A DNA stretch of 64,000 nucleotides, taken from contig JAQXBV010000092.1 of NCBI GenBank assembly GCA_029252195.1, forward strand, positions 25,202 through 89,201, in the 5' to 3' direction. The notes under the pieces are model-generated. The model ran no database searches and had not been told where the DNA came from. It was given only the letters and a program-made list of their open reading frames with translations. Within the stretch, counting starts at the first letter, position 1. Each line of letters begins with the position of its first letter. The stretch is from Yoonia sp. GTDB lineage: Bacteria > Pseudomonadota > Alphaproteobacteria > Rhodobacterales > Rhodobacteraceae. Positions 21,123 to 30,122 of the stretch are shown in pieces. The position numbers and the translations under genes are program-made.

Positions 21123-22071
21123 ATGCCTTGCCGAACAGCCCGAAAACACGGGTCACAATCGGAATCAGCACCAAACCAATCCCGAACCCGATCACACCAT
21201 CGGCCACAGCCGTCACACTCCAGCTGACAAAGCCCTGCCAGCCAGCGCCGACATTGGCCGCAACGCTTTGGGCGACATGATGGATCGCCTCGTAGGGTGC
21301 GGCCCAAAGATGCGTCACCTCAAGCCCGTGCAAAATGATCGAGCCGCCAACCCACAGCATCGCCGCCGTGCCCACAGCCGAGATCACCTTCAAAAAGCGG
21401 GGCATCGCACGGACCAATCCGCGGCCAAAACCGCGCACGATTGACGTCCGACCTGTGCGCGCCATCCATAGCCCCAAATCATCCATCTTCACGATCAACG
21501 CGACAGAGCCGTAAACCACTATCGTAATCGCACTGCCCACAACGGCCAGGGTCGCGGCCTCCAGCCAAAATGTCGCTGTAGGGATCGCTGCCAATGAGAT
21601 CGTCATAATCTCGGCAGAGAGGATGAAATCTGTCTTGATCGCCCCCTTCACGCGGGTCTCCTCAAGATGCACCGGATCACCAACTTCAAAGTCGGCCGCA
21701 ATTTGCGCATCCGCGTGCGGCGCCAAGGCATGCACAATCTTTTCCGCGCCTTCAAAACACAAATAAGCCCCGCCGATCATCAACAATGGGGTCACAAGCC
21801 AAGGCGCAAAGGCATTCATCAACAATGCCACTGGCAACAAAATGACCAGCTTATTGAAAAACGAGCCCTTGGTGATCTTCCAAATGATCGGCAATTCGCG
21901 GTCCGCCTTGAACCCCTGCACATAGGTCGGCGTCACGGCCGCATCATCAATCACGATGCCAGCCGCCTTCGTGCCCGCCTCAGCGGTCATACTGGCGATA
22001 TCATCGACAGAACTGGCCGCCACTTTCGCTATTACCGCCACATCATCTACCAAGGCTAATAAACTACTCAT
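21121..22071 (-). CDS. DUF808 (YedI-like) membrane protein
   Basis: MSSLLALVDDVAVIAKVAASSVDDIASMTAEAGTKAAGIVIDDAAVTPTYVQGF; start at internal Met. Confidence 0.9.
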   Translation of the reverse strand: MSSLLALVDDVAVIAKVAASSVDDIASMTAEAGTKAAGIVIDDAAVTPTYVQGFKADRELPIIWKITKGSFFNKLVILLPVALLMNAFAPWLVTPLLMIGGAYLCFEGAEKIVHALAPHADAQIAADFEVGDPVHLEETRVKGAIKTDFILSAEIMTISLAAIPTATFWLEAATLAVVGSAITIVVYGSVALIVKMDDLGLWMARTGRTSIVRGFGRGLVRAMPRFLKVISAVGTAAMLWVGGSIILHGLEVTHLWAAPYEAIHHVAQSVAANVGAGWQGFVSWSVTAVADGVIGFGIGLVLIPIVTRVFGLFGKA

Positions 22072-22146
22072 ACGAATCTCTCTTTCACAGTTTCGCCAAG
22101 GTGGCGGTGCATATGTGCATATTCCGACCGAAACGTTATCGCAAAC

Positions 22147-22189
22147 TGTTAGCGCAATCAGACACAAAGCCGACCATTTATCGCTAACA
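22147..22189. promoter_or_regulatory. Two TGTTAGCGC-like palindromic operator candidates upstream of gap (first copy)
   Basis: TGTTAGCGCAATCA (22147-22160) and ATTTATCGCTAACA (22176-22189), centres about 29 bp apart. Confidence 0.5.
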
Positions 22190-22277
22190 TATTGGATAAT
22201 CTCATATTAATCCTTCCCGCATTGGCGGTCATTTGCCATAGAACACGCAACGGAATCGCTGCTACGAGGTAAGACCA

Positions 22278-23282
22278 ATGACTGTCACCATCGGGATCAA
22301 CGGGTTTGGCCGTATCGGACGTTGTACTTTGGCCCATATCACCGAAGCCGCGCGCAACGACGTACAAGTCATCAAGATCAACGCAACTGGCCCCATCGCC
22401 ACCAATGCGCACTTGCTGAAATATGATAGCGTGCATGGCCGCTTCGGCTCGCCGATCACAGTATCAGGCAACACAATGGATATGGGCCGCGGCCCGATCG
22501 ACGTGATGTCGACCTATAACCCAGAAGAACTCGACTGGTCTGGCTGCGACGTCGTGCTGGAATGCACTGGCAAATTCAACGACGGCCACCGCGCCGACGT
22601 GCACCTGCGCCAAGGTGCGAAAAAGGTGCTGATCTCTGCGCCCGCCAAGAACGTTGACCGCACTGTTGTTTACGGCGTGAACCACCGCGACATGCTCGCA
22701 GACGAGCGCATGATCTCCAACGGCTCGTGTACCACCAACTGCCTCGCGCCTTTGGCCAAAGTGCTCAATGACGCTATCGGCATCGAGCGCGGCATCATGA
22801 CCACAATCCACAGCTACACCGGCGACCAGCCAACACTGGACCGCCGCCACGACGATCTTTACCGCGCCCGTGCCGCTGCGATGGCGATGATCCCAACCTC
22901 AACAGGTGCCGCCAAAGCGCTGAGCGAAGTCATCCCCGAACTCGCAGGCAAGCTTGATGGCACTGCGATGCGTGTGCCAACCCCTAACGTCTCTGCCGTA
23001 GACCTTACATTTGAAGCCTCCCGCTCTGTGTCTGTCGCAGACGTCAACGCGATCATGGCAGAGGCTGCCAACGGCGCGATGCGCTCTGTTCTGGCCTATG
23101 ACGACGAGGCGAAAGTCTCTATCGACTTCAACCACACCACACAATCTTGCATCTTTGCCCCCGAGCAGACCAAGGTCGTGGGCGGGCGCACAGTGCGCGT
23201 GTTGGCATGGTACGACAACGAATGGGGCTTCTCGGCGCGCATGGCCGATGTTGCCTCCGCGATGGGCCGCTTGCTGCACTAA
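22278..23282 (+). CDS. gap: Type I glyceraldehyde-3-phosphate dehydrogenase (paralogue 1)
   Basis: 334 aa; [38 protein letters not shown]. Confidence 0.96.
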   Translation: MTVTIGINGFGRIGRCTLAHITEAARNDVQVIKINATGPIATNAHLLKYDSVHGRFGSPITVSGNTMDMGRGPIDVMSTYNPEELDWSGCDVVLECTGKFNDGHRADVHLRQGAKKVLISAPAKNVDRTVVYGVNHRDMLADERMISNGSCTTNCLAPLAKVLNDAIGIERGIMTTIHSYTGDQPTLDRRHDDLYRARAAAMAMIPTSTGAAKALSEVIPELAGKLDGTAMRVPTPNVSAVDLTFEASRSVSVADVNAIMAEAANGAMRSVLAYDDEAKVSIDFNHTTQSCIFAPEQTKVVGGRTVRVLAWYDNEWGFSARMADVASAMGRLLH

Positions 23283-23369
23283 GCTGGTCAAATCCCAAAG
23301 CAGATCAACAGGGGCGCCATTTGTTTGGTGCCCCTTTCTCTTTGCGCCACGGCGCGCTAAACCTCGGAT

Positions 23370-23513
23370 ATGACCAATACAATTGCTCTTTGGCTCGGCA
23401 TCATCATCGTGGGCATCTTCGCCCTTGATTTCCTTGTGCTGCATCAGGATCTGCCGCAACTCGCAATTCATGGTCTGGTCTTCTTGATAGAGAAAGTCGC
23501 TTTTTGGCGATAA
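23370..23513 (+). CDS. Small membrane protein (47 aa) between gap genes
   Basis: ATG..TAA: MTNTIALWLGIIIVGIFALDFLVLHQDLPQLAIHGLVFLIEKVAFWR; below the ORF-track size cutoff. Confidence 0.6.
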   Translation: MTNTIALWLGIIIVGIFALDFLVLHQDLPQLAIHGLVFLIEKVAFWR

Positions 23514-23563
23514 CCTGCCACATTTAAGTAGCGAAGCAGTTGACCTTTTGCCAGAAATGGCAA

Positions 23564-23577
23564 TGTTAGCGCCAACA
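23564..23577. promoter_or_regulatory. Palindrome TGTTAGCGCCAACA upstream of second gap
   Basis: 13 of 14 positions match the perfect palindrome TGTTAGCGCTAACA; overlaps the probable -10 region downstream of TTGACC (23540-23545). Confidence 0.6.
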
Positions 23578-23620
23578 GTGGGTGTTTTCCCACCTATTCA
23601 GCATTTCAGGAGACCGCGTC

Positions 23621-24625
23621 ATGGCAGTCAAAGTAGCAATCAACGGTTTCGGTCGTATCGGGCGCAATGTCTTGCGGGCCATTATTGAAAGCGGTCGCAC
23701 CGATATCGAGGTCATCGCGATTAACGATCTTGGCCCAGTTGAGACAAACGCGCACCTCTTGCGATTTGATTCTGTGCATGGCCGTTTTCCGGCGACCGTC
23801 ACTACAACCGAAGACACGATCGACGTCGGTCGCGGCCCGATCCGTGTGACCGCAATCCGCAATCCTGCCGAATTGCCATGGGAGGACGTGGATATCGTGA
23901 TGGAATGCACAGGGATTTGCACCTCCAAAGAAGCCTGCCAAGCGCATCTCGATAACGGCTCCAGCCGTGTGTTGATCTCCGCGCCAGGCAAAGACGCTGA
24001 CAAAACCATCGTCTACGGGGTGAACAACGACAGCTTGACCAAGGACGATATCGTTGTGTCAAACGCCTCTTGCACCACCAACTGCCTGTCTCCGGTAGCG
24101 AAAGTGCTCAATGACGCGGTCGGGATCACCAAAGGCTTTATGACGACGATCCACAGCTATACAGGCGACCAGCCAACGCTGGATACCATGCACAAAGACC
24201 TCTACCGCGCGCGCGCAGCGGCCTTGTCCATGATCCCGACCTCCACTGGTGCGGCGAAGGCTGTCGGCCTCGTGCTGCCAGAACTCAACGGCAAGCTCGA
24301 CGGCGTGGCCATCCGCGTGCCAACGCCAAACGTCTCTGTTGTTGACCTGACATTCGAAGCCTCGCGCGAAACAACAGTTGAAGAAATCAACGCCGCCATC
24401 GTGGCAGCCGCCACAAACGGCCCACTCAAGGGCATCTTGGGCTATACCGATCAGCCAAATGTGAGCACTGATTTCAACCACGATCCACGCTCGTCGATCT
24501 TCCACCTTGACCAAACCAAGGTGCTCGACGGCAATATGGTTCGCATTCTAACATGGTATGACAACGAGTGGGGCTTCTCAAACCGTATGGCGGATACCGC
24601 CGTCGCGATGGGTAAGCTTATCTAA
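23621..24625 (+). CDS. gap: Type I glyceraldehyde-3-phosphate dehydrogenase (paralogue 2)
   Basis: [21 protein letters not shown]..., [14 protein letters not shown] aggaga upstream of ATG 23621. Confidence 0.96.
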   Translation: MAVKVAINGFGRIGRNVLRAIIESGRTDIEVIAINDLGPVETNAHLLRFDSVHGRFPATVTTTEDTIDVGRGPIRVTAIRNPAELPWEDVDIVMECTGICTSKEACQAHLDNGSSRVLISAPGKDADKTIVYGVNNDSLTKDDIVVSNASCTTNCLSPVAKVLNDAVGITKGFMTTIHSYTGDQPTLDTMHKDLYRARAAALSMIPTSTGAAKAVGLVLPELNGKLDGVAIRVPTPNVSVVDLTFEASRETTVEEINAAIVAAATNGPLKGILGYTDQPNVSTDFNHDPRSSIFHLDQTKVLDGNMVRILTWYDNEWGFSNRMADTAVAMGKLI

Positions 24626-24784
24626 TCACTCGGAAATAGCATGAAATTGCCGGTCCGACGGGGCCAGCTTTTTTATGCCTATGCGCCAGACGCAGAGCGG
24701 GTAGTCACAAGCAGCATTTGAAAGTCTGGGCAAGCGGGCATAGGTGCGAACCATACAGAAACCGCCTTATATTTGGACAGTCCG

Positions 24785-24910
24785 ATGACTTTCATGACAA
24801 AACTCCGCGCTATCAAAGCCTACCTCAGCGGCAAAACCGTCACACACCGCGCCTGTGATATCACCCGCGCTGAAGCTGCACGCATCATGAACATCGGCGT
24901 TTATAGCTAG
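24785..24910 (+). CDS. Possible 41-aa small ORF, unknown
   Basis: MTFMTKLRAIKAYLSGKTVTHRACDITRAEAARIMNIGVYS; stop codon overlaps the coaD stop on the other strand (CTAG). Confidence 0.3.
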   Translation: MTFMTKLRAIKAYLSGKTVTHRACDITRAEAARIMNIGVYS

Positions 24911-25401
24911 GCTGTCAGCTTTTCTATCAGGGCCGATTTCACCGCAGACGGCACGAACTTTGTGACGTCACCGCCAAGGCGCGCAATCTCTTTGACGAGC
25001 TTTGACGCAATCGCCTGGTTCTTGGCATCCGCCATCAAGAACACCGTCTCGATCGAGTTATCCATTGAGCGGTTCATGCCAACCATTTGAAACTCATACT
25101 CAAAATCTGCCACGGCGCGCAGACCGCGAATGATCACCGCAGCCCCCACGTCACGGGCGCAATCGATCAGCAGGTTCTCAAACGGGTGCACAACAACCTC
25201 GCAGCCAACATCTGCGCCCAAAGGCACACACTCGGCCTTTACCATAGCGACGCGCTCTTCAAGGCTGAACAACGGGCCCTTGTCGCGATTGATCGCAACA
25301 CCAATCACCAAACGGTCCACAAGCGTGCAGCCGCGCCGGATAATATCCAAATGGCCATTGGTCACAGGGTCAAATGTGCCCGGGTAAAGTCCAACGCGCA
25401 T
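24907..25401 (-). CDS. coaD: Phosphopantetheine adenylyltransferase
   Basis: MRVGLYPGTFDPVTNGHLDIIRRG; start at internal Met of ORF. Confidence 0.96.
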   Translation of the reverse strand: MRVGLYPGTFDPVTNGHLDIIRRGCTLVDRLVIGVAINRDKGPLFSLEERVAMVKAECVPLGADVGCEVVVHPFENLLIDCARDVGAAVIIRGLRAVADFEYEFQMVGMNRSMDNSIETVFLMADAKNQAIASKLVKEIARLGGDVTKFVPSAVKSALIEKLTA

Positions 25402-25464
25402 GGCGCACCTCATCATTTCATTCGTTGGGCGCACGCAACAATATTGCGCGTCAGATTGCAAGCG

Positions 25465-25899
25465 CTAGTGGCCCATGATCATGCCTTGCAAGGCATCCTT
25501 TTCCATCGACAGTTCTGACAAGCGAGCTTTCACCACATCCCCGATGGAAATCAGACCGACCATCGCGCCGTTGTCCATCACTGGCAGGTGGCGAAAGCGG
25601 CCCTCGGTCATCATCTCCAAGACCTTATCGGCACTGTCATTGGGGGTGCAGGTCACCAGCTTGGCAGTCATGATCGCGCTCACCGGCTCCGCAAGGCAAG
25701 CCACCCCGCGGCGGCCCATCTCGCGGACAATATCACGCTCTGACAAAATGCCGTACAGCGAGGTGCCGTCGTCTGACACGACCACGGTGCCGATCCGTTT
25801 TTCGGACAATATCCCGACAGCCTCAGACACCGACGCATCTGATTTGACAGAAATCACGCCGAAATCGGCCTTGGATTTAAGAATTTGGGATACAATCAT
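25465..25899 (-). CDS. CBS-domain protein
   Basis: Two CBS repeats: VSEAVGILSEKRIGTVVVSDDG, ADKVLEMMTEGRFRHLPVMDNGAMVGLISIGDVV. Confidence 0.92.
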   Translation of the reverse strand: MIVSQILKSKADFGVISVKSDASVSEAVGILSEKRIGTVVVSDDGTSLYGILSERDIVREMGRRGVACLAEPVSAIMTAKLVTCTPNDSADKVLEMMTEGRFRHLPVMDNGAMVGLISIGDVVKARLSELSMEKDALQGMIMGH

Positions 25900-25940
25900 C
25901 AACGCGCTCCTATGCACTGGGGGTCCGTCTTCTAACTGTC

Positions 25941-26840
25941 TCAAATCAAAGGCGCATCTGTCAAGCGTGCTGCGGCTTCCAATCCCGCAACTTCGGCGCG
26001 CATGCCGCGCATCAGGGCATCTGCAAAGCCTGTCAGCCGCGCCGACGACCGATCCGACGCGTGGCGGACAAGGTAAAAGGACCGCGTGAGAGCAATTTGA
26101 TCGACCAGCACGCGCGTCAGTTCCGGCACGGACGGCAAGGCAAAATCATGCACGATTCCAACGCCCGCATAGCGTACCATCTGCATCTGGACAGCCACAG
26201 AATTGGAGGCAAGCTGCACCCCGTCCACGCCCAAATTCCCCAGATAATCCAACTCTTTATCAAAGATCATATCAGGGATGTAGCCCACAATCGGACGGCC
26301 CTTCAAATCGGCCAAAGCCTTGACCGGCACCGCGTCTCTGCGGGTTGCCAGATGGAGCTGATAGTCGGTGACTTTCTGCACCGTCAATCGGCCCGCGACA
26401 GGGGGGCTGACCGTGATCGCCATATCGGCCTCGCGCCGCGACAGATTGACCACGCGCGGCAAGGCCAGAATCTGCACCTCCAAATCAGGGTTTTCCCGTT
26501 GGATCGCCGCGCAAACTTGCGGCAACAGAAAATTCGCCGCCCCGTCCGGCGCCCCGATCCGCACCTGCCCTGACAGGCCAGAGGCGGGCCCCTGCCCGAT
26601 TTCCACCGCCTGCGCCAGCGCCGCTTCCGCCTCGGCAGCATAATCGCGCATCCTCTCGCCAAGGCTGGTCAGCGCATACCCTTGAGGCGATTTCACAAAA
26701 AGCGCGCCGCCGATGCTCGCCTCTAATCGCGCCACCCGCCTGCCCAATGTCGCGGGGTCCATTTTGAGCACAGGCGCCGCCGCCGTTAGCCCCTCGGCCC
26801 GCGCCACCGCCAAAAACACGCGCATATCATCCCAATTCAT
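25941..26840 (-). CDS. LysR family transcriptional regulator
   Basis: MNWDDMRVFLAVARAEGLTAAAPVLKMDPATLGRRVARLEASIGGALFVKSPQGYALT; divergent from mmsA. Confidence 0.9.
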   Translation of the reverse strand: MNWDDMRVFLAVARAEGLTAAAPVLKMDPATLGRRVARLEASIGGALFVKSPQGYALTSLGERMRDYAAEAEAALAQAVEIGQGPASGLSGQVRIGAPDGAANFLLPQVCAAIQRENPDLEVQILALPRVVNLSRREADMAITVSPPVAGRLTVQKVTDYQLHLATRRDAVPVKALADLKGRPIVGYIPDMIFDKELDYLGNLGVDGVQLASNSVAVQMQMVRYAGVGIVHDFALPSVPELTRVLVDQIALTRSFYLVRHASDRSSARLTGFADALMRGMRAEVAGLEAAARLTDAPLI

Positions 26841-26851
26841 CCACACACCAA

Positions 26852-26866
26852 CATTTTTGCAAAATG
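26852..26866. promoter_or_regulatory. LysR-type operator candidate CATTTT-TGC-AAAATG
   Basis: Perfect 6-bp arms in the LysR/mmsA divergent intergenic region. Confidence 0.5.
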
Positions 26867-26939
26867 ATTTTGACACATTGCCCCTGTTACAGACAAATTC
26901 GCAAGTCTATTGTGAGCCTAATAAACTGGAGGACACCCC

Positions 26940-28439
26940 ATGCAAGAGCTCACCCATTACATCAACGGCGCCCACGTCAAAGGCACGTCAGGCCGATTCG
27001 CTGACGTCTACAACCCCGCCACGGGCGAAGTGCAGGCAAAAGTGCCGCTCGCCAACGCCGCCGAGATGGACATCGCTGTGCAGGCCGCTGCCGCCGCACA
27101 ACCTGCATGGGCCGCCGTGAACCCACAGCGCCGCGCACGCGTCATGATGAAATTTGTCGGCCTTCTGAACGACAACATGGACAAACTCGCCGAGGCCCTG
27201 TCCCGCGAGCATGGCAAGACCCTGCCAGACGCCGCCGGTGACGTACAGCGTGGCCTTGAGGTTGTCGAATACTGCATCGGCGCGCCTGAACTGCTGAAAG
27301 GTGATTTCACCGACAGTGCTGGCCCCGGCATCGACATGTACTCCATGCGGCAGGCGCTTGGCGTATGTGCAGGCATCACGCCCTTCAACTTCCCCGCCAT
27401 GATCCCGATGTGGATGTTCGCGCCAGCCATTGCCTGCGGCAACGCCTTTATCCTCAAGCCATCCGAGCGCGACCCTTCCGTGCCGCTCATGCTGGCCGAA
27501 TTGATGGAAGAAGCAGGCCTGCCAAAAGGCATCCTGCAAGTCGTAAACGGCGATAAAGAGTCCGTCGACGCGATCCTTGACCACCCCGTGATCCAATCTG
27601 TGGGCTTTGTCGGCTCCACTCCCATCGCCGAATATATCTACGGGCGCGGATGTTCCAACGGCAAGCGCGTGCAGTGCTTTGGCGGCGCTAAAAACCACAT
27701 GATCATCATGCCGGACGCCGACCTTGACCAAGCTGCCGACGCGTTGATCGGCGCAGGCTACGGTGCGGCTGGCGAGCGCTGCATGGCAATCTCTGTCGCC
27801 CTGCCCGTGGGTGAGGAGACCGCCGACCGCTTGATCGCCAAACTCGTGCCCCGCATCGAGGCGCTCAAAGTTGGTCCATACACCTCTGGCAAAGATGTCG
27901 ACTATGGCCCCGTCGTGACAGCCGCCGCTAAGGCGAACATCCTCAAACTCGTCGAATCCGGCGTGGAGCAAGGCGCAACCCTCGTGGTCGACGGGCGCAA
28001 CTTCTCCTTGCAAGGCTACGAGGACGGCTTCTTTGTCGGCCCGCACCTGTTTGACCACGTCACTCCTGACATGGACATCTACAAAAAAGAGATCTTCGGC
28101 CCTGTCTTGTCCACCATCCGCGCAGGCTCTTATGAAGAAGCCCTCGGTCTGGCAATGTCACACGAATACGGCAACGGCACCGCGATCTATACACGCGACG
28201 GCGACACCGCCCGCGATTTCGCAAACCGCGTGAACGTCGGCATGATCGGGATCAACGTGCCGATCCCTGTGCCTTTGGCCTACCACACCTTTGGCGGCTG
28301 GAAGAAATCGGCCTTTGGCGACCTCAACCAGCACGGGCCCGATGCGTTCAAATTCTACACGCGCACCAAGACAATTACCTCGCGCTGGCCATCAGGCATC
28401 AAAGACGGCGGCGAGTTCAACTTCAAGCCGATGGAATAG
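26940..28439 (+). CDS. mmsA: CoA-acylating methylmalonate-semialdehyde dehydrogenase
   Basis: 499 aa; GITPFNFPAMIPMWMFAPAIACGNAFILKPSERDPS, GAAGERCMAISVA. Confidence 0.95.
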   Translation: MQELTHYINGAHVKGTSGRFADVYNPATGEVQAKVPLANAAEMDIAVQAAAAAQPAWAAVNPQRRARVMMKFVGLLNDNMDKLAEALSREHGKTLPDAAGDVQRGLEVVEYCIGAPELLKGDFTDSAGPGIDMYSMRQALGVCAGITPFNFPAMIPMWMFAPAIACGNAFILKPSERDPSVPLMLAELMEEAGLPKGILQVVNGDKESVDAILDHPVIQSVGFVGSTPIAEYIYGRGCSNGKRVQCFGGAKNHMIIMPDADLDQAADALIGAGYGAAGERCMAISVALPVGEETADRLIAKLVPRIEALKVGPYTSGKDVDYGPVVTAAAKANILKLVESGVEQGATLVVDGRNFSLQGYEDGFFVGPHLFDHVTPDMDIYKKEIFGPVLSTIRAGSYEEALGLAMSHEYGNGTAIYTRDGDTARDFANRVNVGMIGINVPIPVPLAYHTFGGWKKSAFGDLNQHGPDAFKFYTRTKTITSRWPSGIKDGGEFNFKPME

Positions 28440-28549
28440 CGCTTTTCTTAAAAAAACATGTAGGCTGGTGAAACTTAAATGAGCCAGCCTACGTGGCTCT
28501 TCCGAAAGCGGCACTCAAAACGAGGCTGCACATCGAGAGAGGACTGATT

Positions 28550-28894
28550 ATGACCAATCCAACACGCCGCAATGCCCTGCGCCTTGGCGCTTCCCTTTTG
28601 GCCCTGCCAATTGTCGCCGCCTCCGCAAACGCCGCATCCCACTCCACATCTCATACCGTTGTGATTAAGGGCATGAAATTCACGCCAGCCGATCTCGTGA
28701 TCAACGCGAGCGATACCGTGATGTGGATCAACGAGGACAGCACGCGCCACTCCGCCACCGATTTGAATGGCGCGTTTGATACAGGCCTTTTGTCCGAAGG
28801 AGCTTCCGCAAGCCTCTCTTTTGGCGGCACGGGAACTTTCGGCTACCGTTGCACGCCACATGGCTCCATGCGCGGCACAATCACCATAAATTAA
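28550..28894 (+). CDS. Exported cupredoxin (plastocyanin/pseudoazurin-like) with Tat-like signal
   Basis: MTNPTRRNALRLGASLLALPIVAASANA; type-1 copper pattern HSA...YRCTPHGSM. Confidence 0.85.
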   Translation: MTNPTRRNALRLGASLLALPIVAASANAASHSTSHTVVIKGMKFTPADLVINASDTVMWINEDSTRHSATDLNGAFDTGLLSEGASASLSFGGTGTFGYRCTPHGSMRGTITIN

Positions 28895-28947
28895 AGTCCA
28901 AATCGCACACTTTTAACGTGACCTCCCCACGCGCCCGCGTTAGTATT

Positions 28948-28961
28948 TGAACAAGTGTTCA
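28948..28961. promoter_or_regulatory. Palindrome TGAACA-AG-TGTTCA upstream of acyl-CoA dehydrogenase
   Basis: Perfect 6-bp arms, 18 bp before the ATG at 28980. Confidence 0.55.
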
Positions 28962-28979
28962 TTTACTAGCTAGGCCGCC

Positions 28980-30122
28980 ATGGACTTTGCCCTCTCCGAA
29001 GAACAAACAGCCATTTTCGATATGGCAAAGGCATTTGGAGCAGAGCACATCGGACCCAATGCGCGCAAGTGGGAGGCCGCAGGCACCATCCCCAAAACCC
29101 TTTGGCCGGAGCTTGCCGAACTTGGCTTTGGCGGACTTTACGTTTCTGAGGACAGCGGTGGCACGGGGCTTTCCCGCCTTGATGCGACCCTTGTATTCGA
29201 GGCACTCTCGGCCTCCTGTGCCTCTGTTGCGGCATTCCTTTCGATCCACAATATGTGCGCGAAAATGATCGACGATTACGGCTCGGACGATCTTAAATCC
29301 CGCGTCTTGCCCCGCGCCATTTCCATGGAAACCGTGCTCTCTTATTGCCTGACCGAACCCAACTCCGGCTCTGACGCGGCAGCATTGAAAACGCGCGCAG
29401 TGACGACCGAGACAGGCTACACCCTCACTGGCACGAAGGCCTTCATCTCTGGTGGCGGCTATTCGGATGCCTATATCGTCATGGCCAGATCAGGGATGGA
29501 CGGCCCGAAAGGCATCAGTGCGTTTGTGGTTGAGGACGGCGCGGAAGGGCTTTCTTTCGGGGGGCTAGAGGAAAAAATGGGATGGAAATCCCAGCCAACC
29601 CGCCAAGTGAATTTCGACAATACGGCCGTGACAGCGGACAACTCGCTGGGCGAACTGGGAAAAGGGTTCACCTACGCCATGACGGGGCTCGACGGCGGGC
29701 GGCTGAATATCGCGGCTTGTTCCATCGGAGCGGCCCAATCCGCGCTCGACCAAACGCTGACTTATATGAGCGAACGCAAGGCCTTCGGCCAACCCATCGA
29801 CCAATTCCAAGGGCTGCAATTCCGCCTCGCGGATATGAATATCGCGCTGCAAGCCGCCCGCACTTTCCTGCGGCAAGCCGCTTGGAAACTCGACACAAAC
29901 GCCCCCGACGCCACCGCCTTTTGCGCAATGGCGAAAAAGCTTTGCACCGAAACCGGGTCAGACGTTGCAGACCAATGCCTACAACTGCACGGCGGCTATG
30001 GCTACCTCGCCGACTACGGAATCGAGAAAATCGTGCGTGATCTGCGCGTCCATCAAATCCTTGAAGGCACCAACGAAATCATGCGGCTCATCACCGCCAG
30101 ACATATGTTGCGCAATGACTGA
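28980..30122 (+). CDS. Acyl-CoA dehydrogenase (probably isobutyryl-CoA)
   Basis: 380 aa; YCLTEPNSGSDAAALKTRA, GGYGYLADYGIEKIVRDLRVHQILEGTNEIMR; valine-degradation context. Confidence 0.9.
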   Translation: MDFALSEEQTAIFDMAKAFGAEHIGPNARKWEAAGTIPKTLWPELAELGFGGLYVSEDSGGTGLSRLDATLVFEALSASCASVAAFLSIHNMCAKMIDDYGSDDLKSRVLPRAISMETVLSYCLTEPNSGSDAAALKTRAVTTETGYTLTGTKAFISGGGYSDAYIVMARSGMDGPKGISAFVVEDGAEGLSFGGLEEKMGWKSQPTRQVNFDNTAVTADNSLGELGKGFTYAMTGLDGGRLNIAACSIGAAQSALDQTLTYMSERKAFGQPIDQFQGLQFRLADMNIALQAARTFLRQAAWKLDTNAPDATAFCAMAKKLCTETGSDVADQCLQLHGGYGYLADYGIEKIVRDLRVHQILEGTNEIMRLITARHMLRND

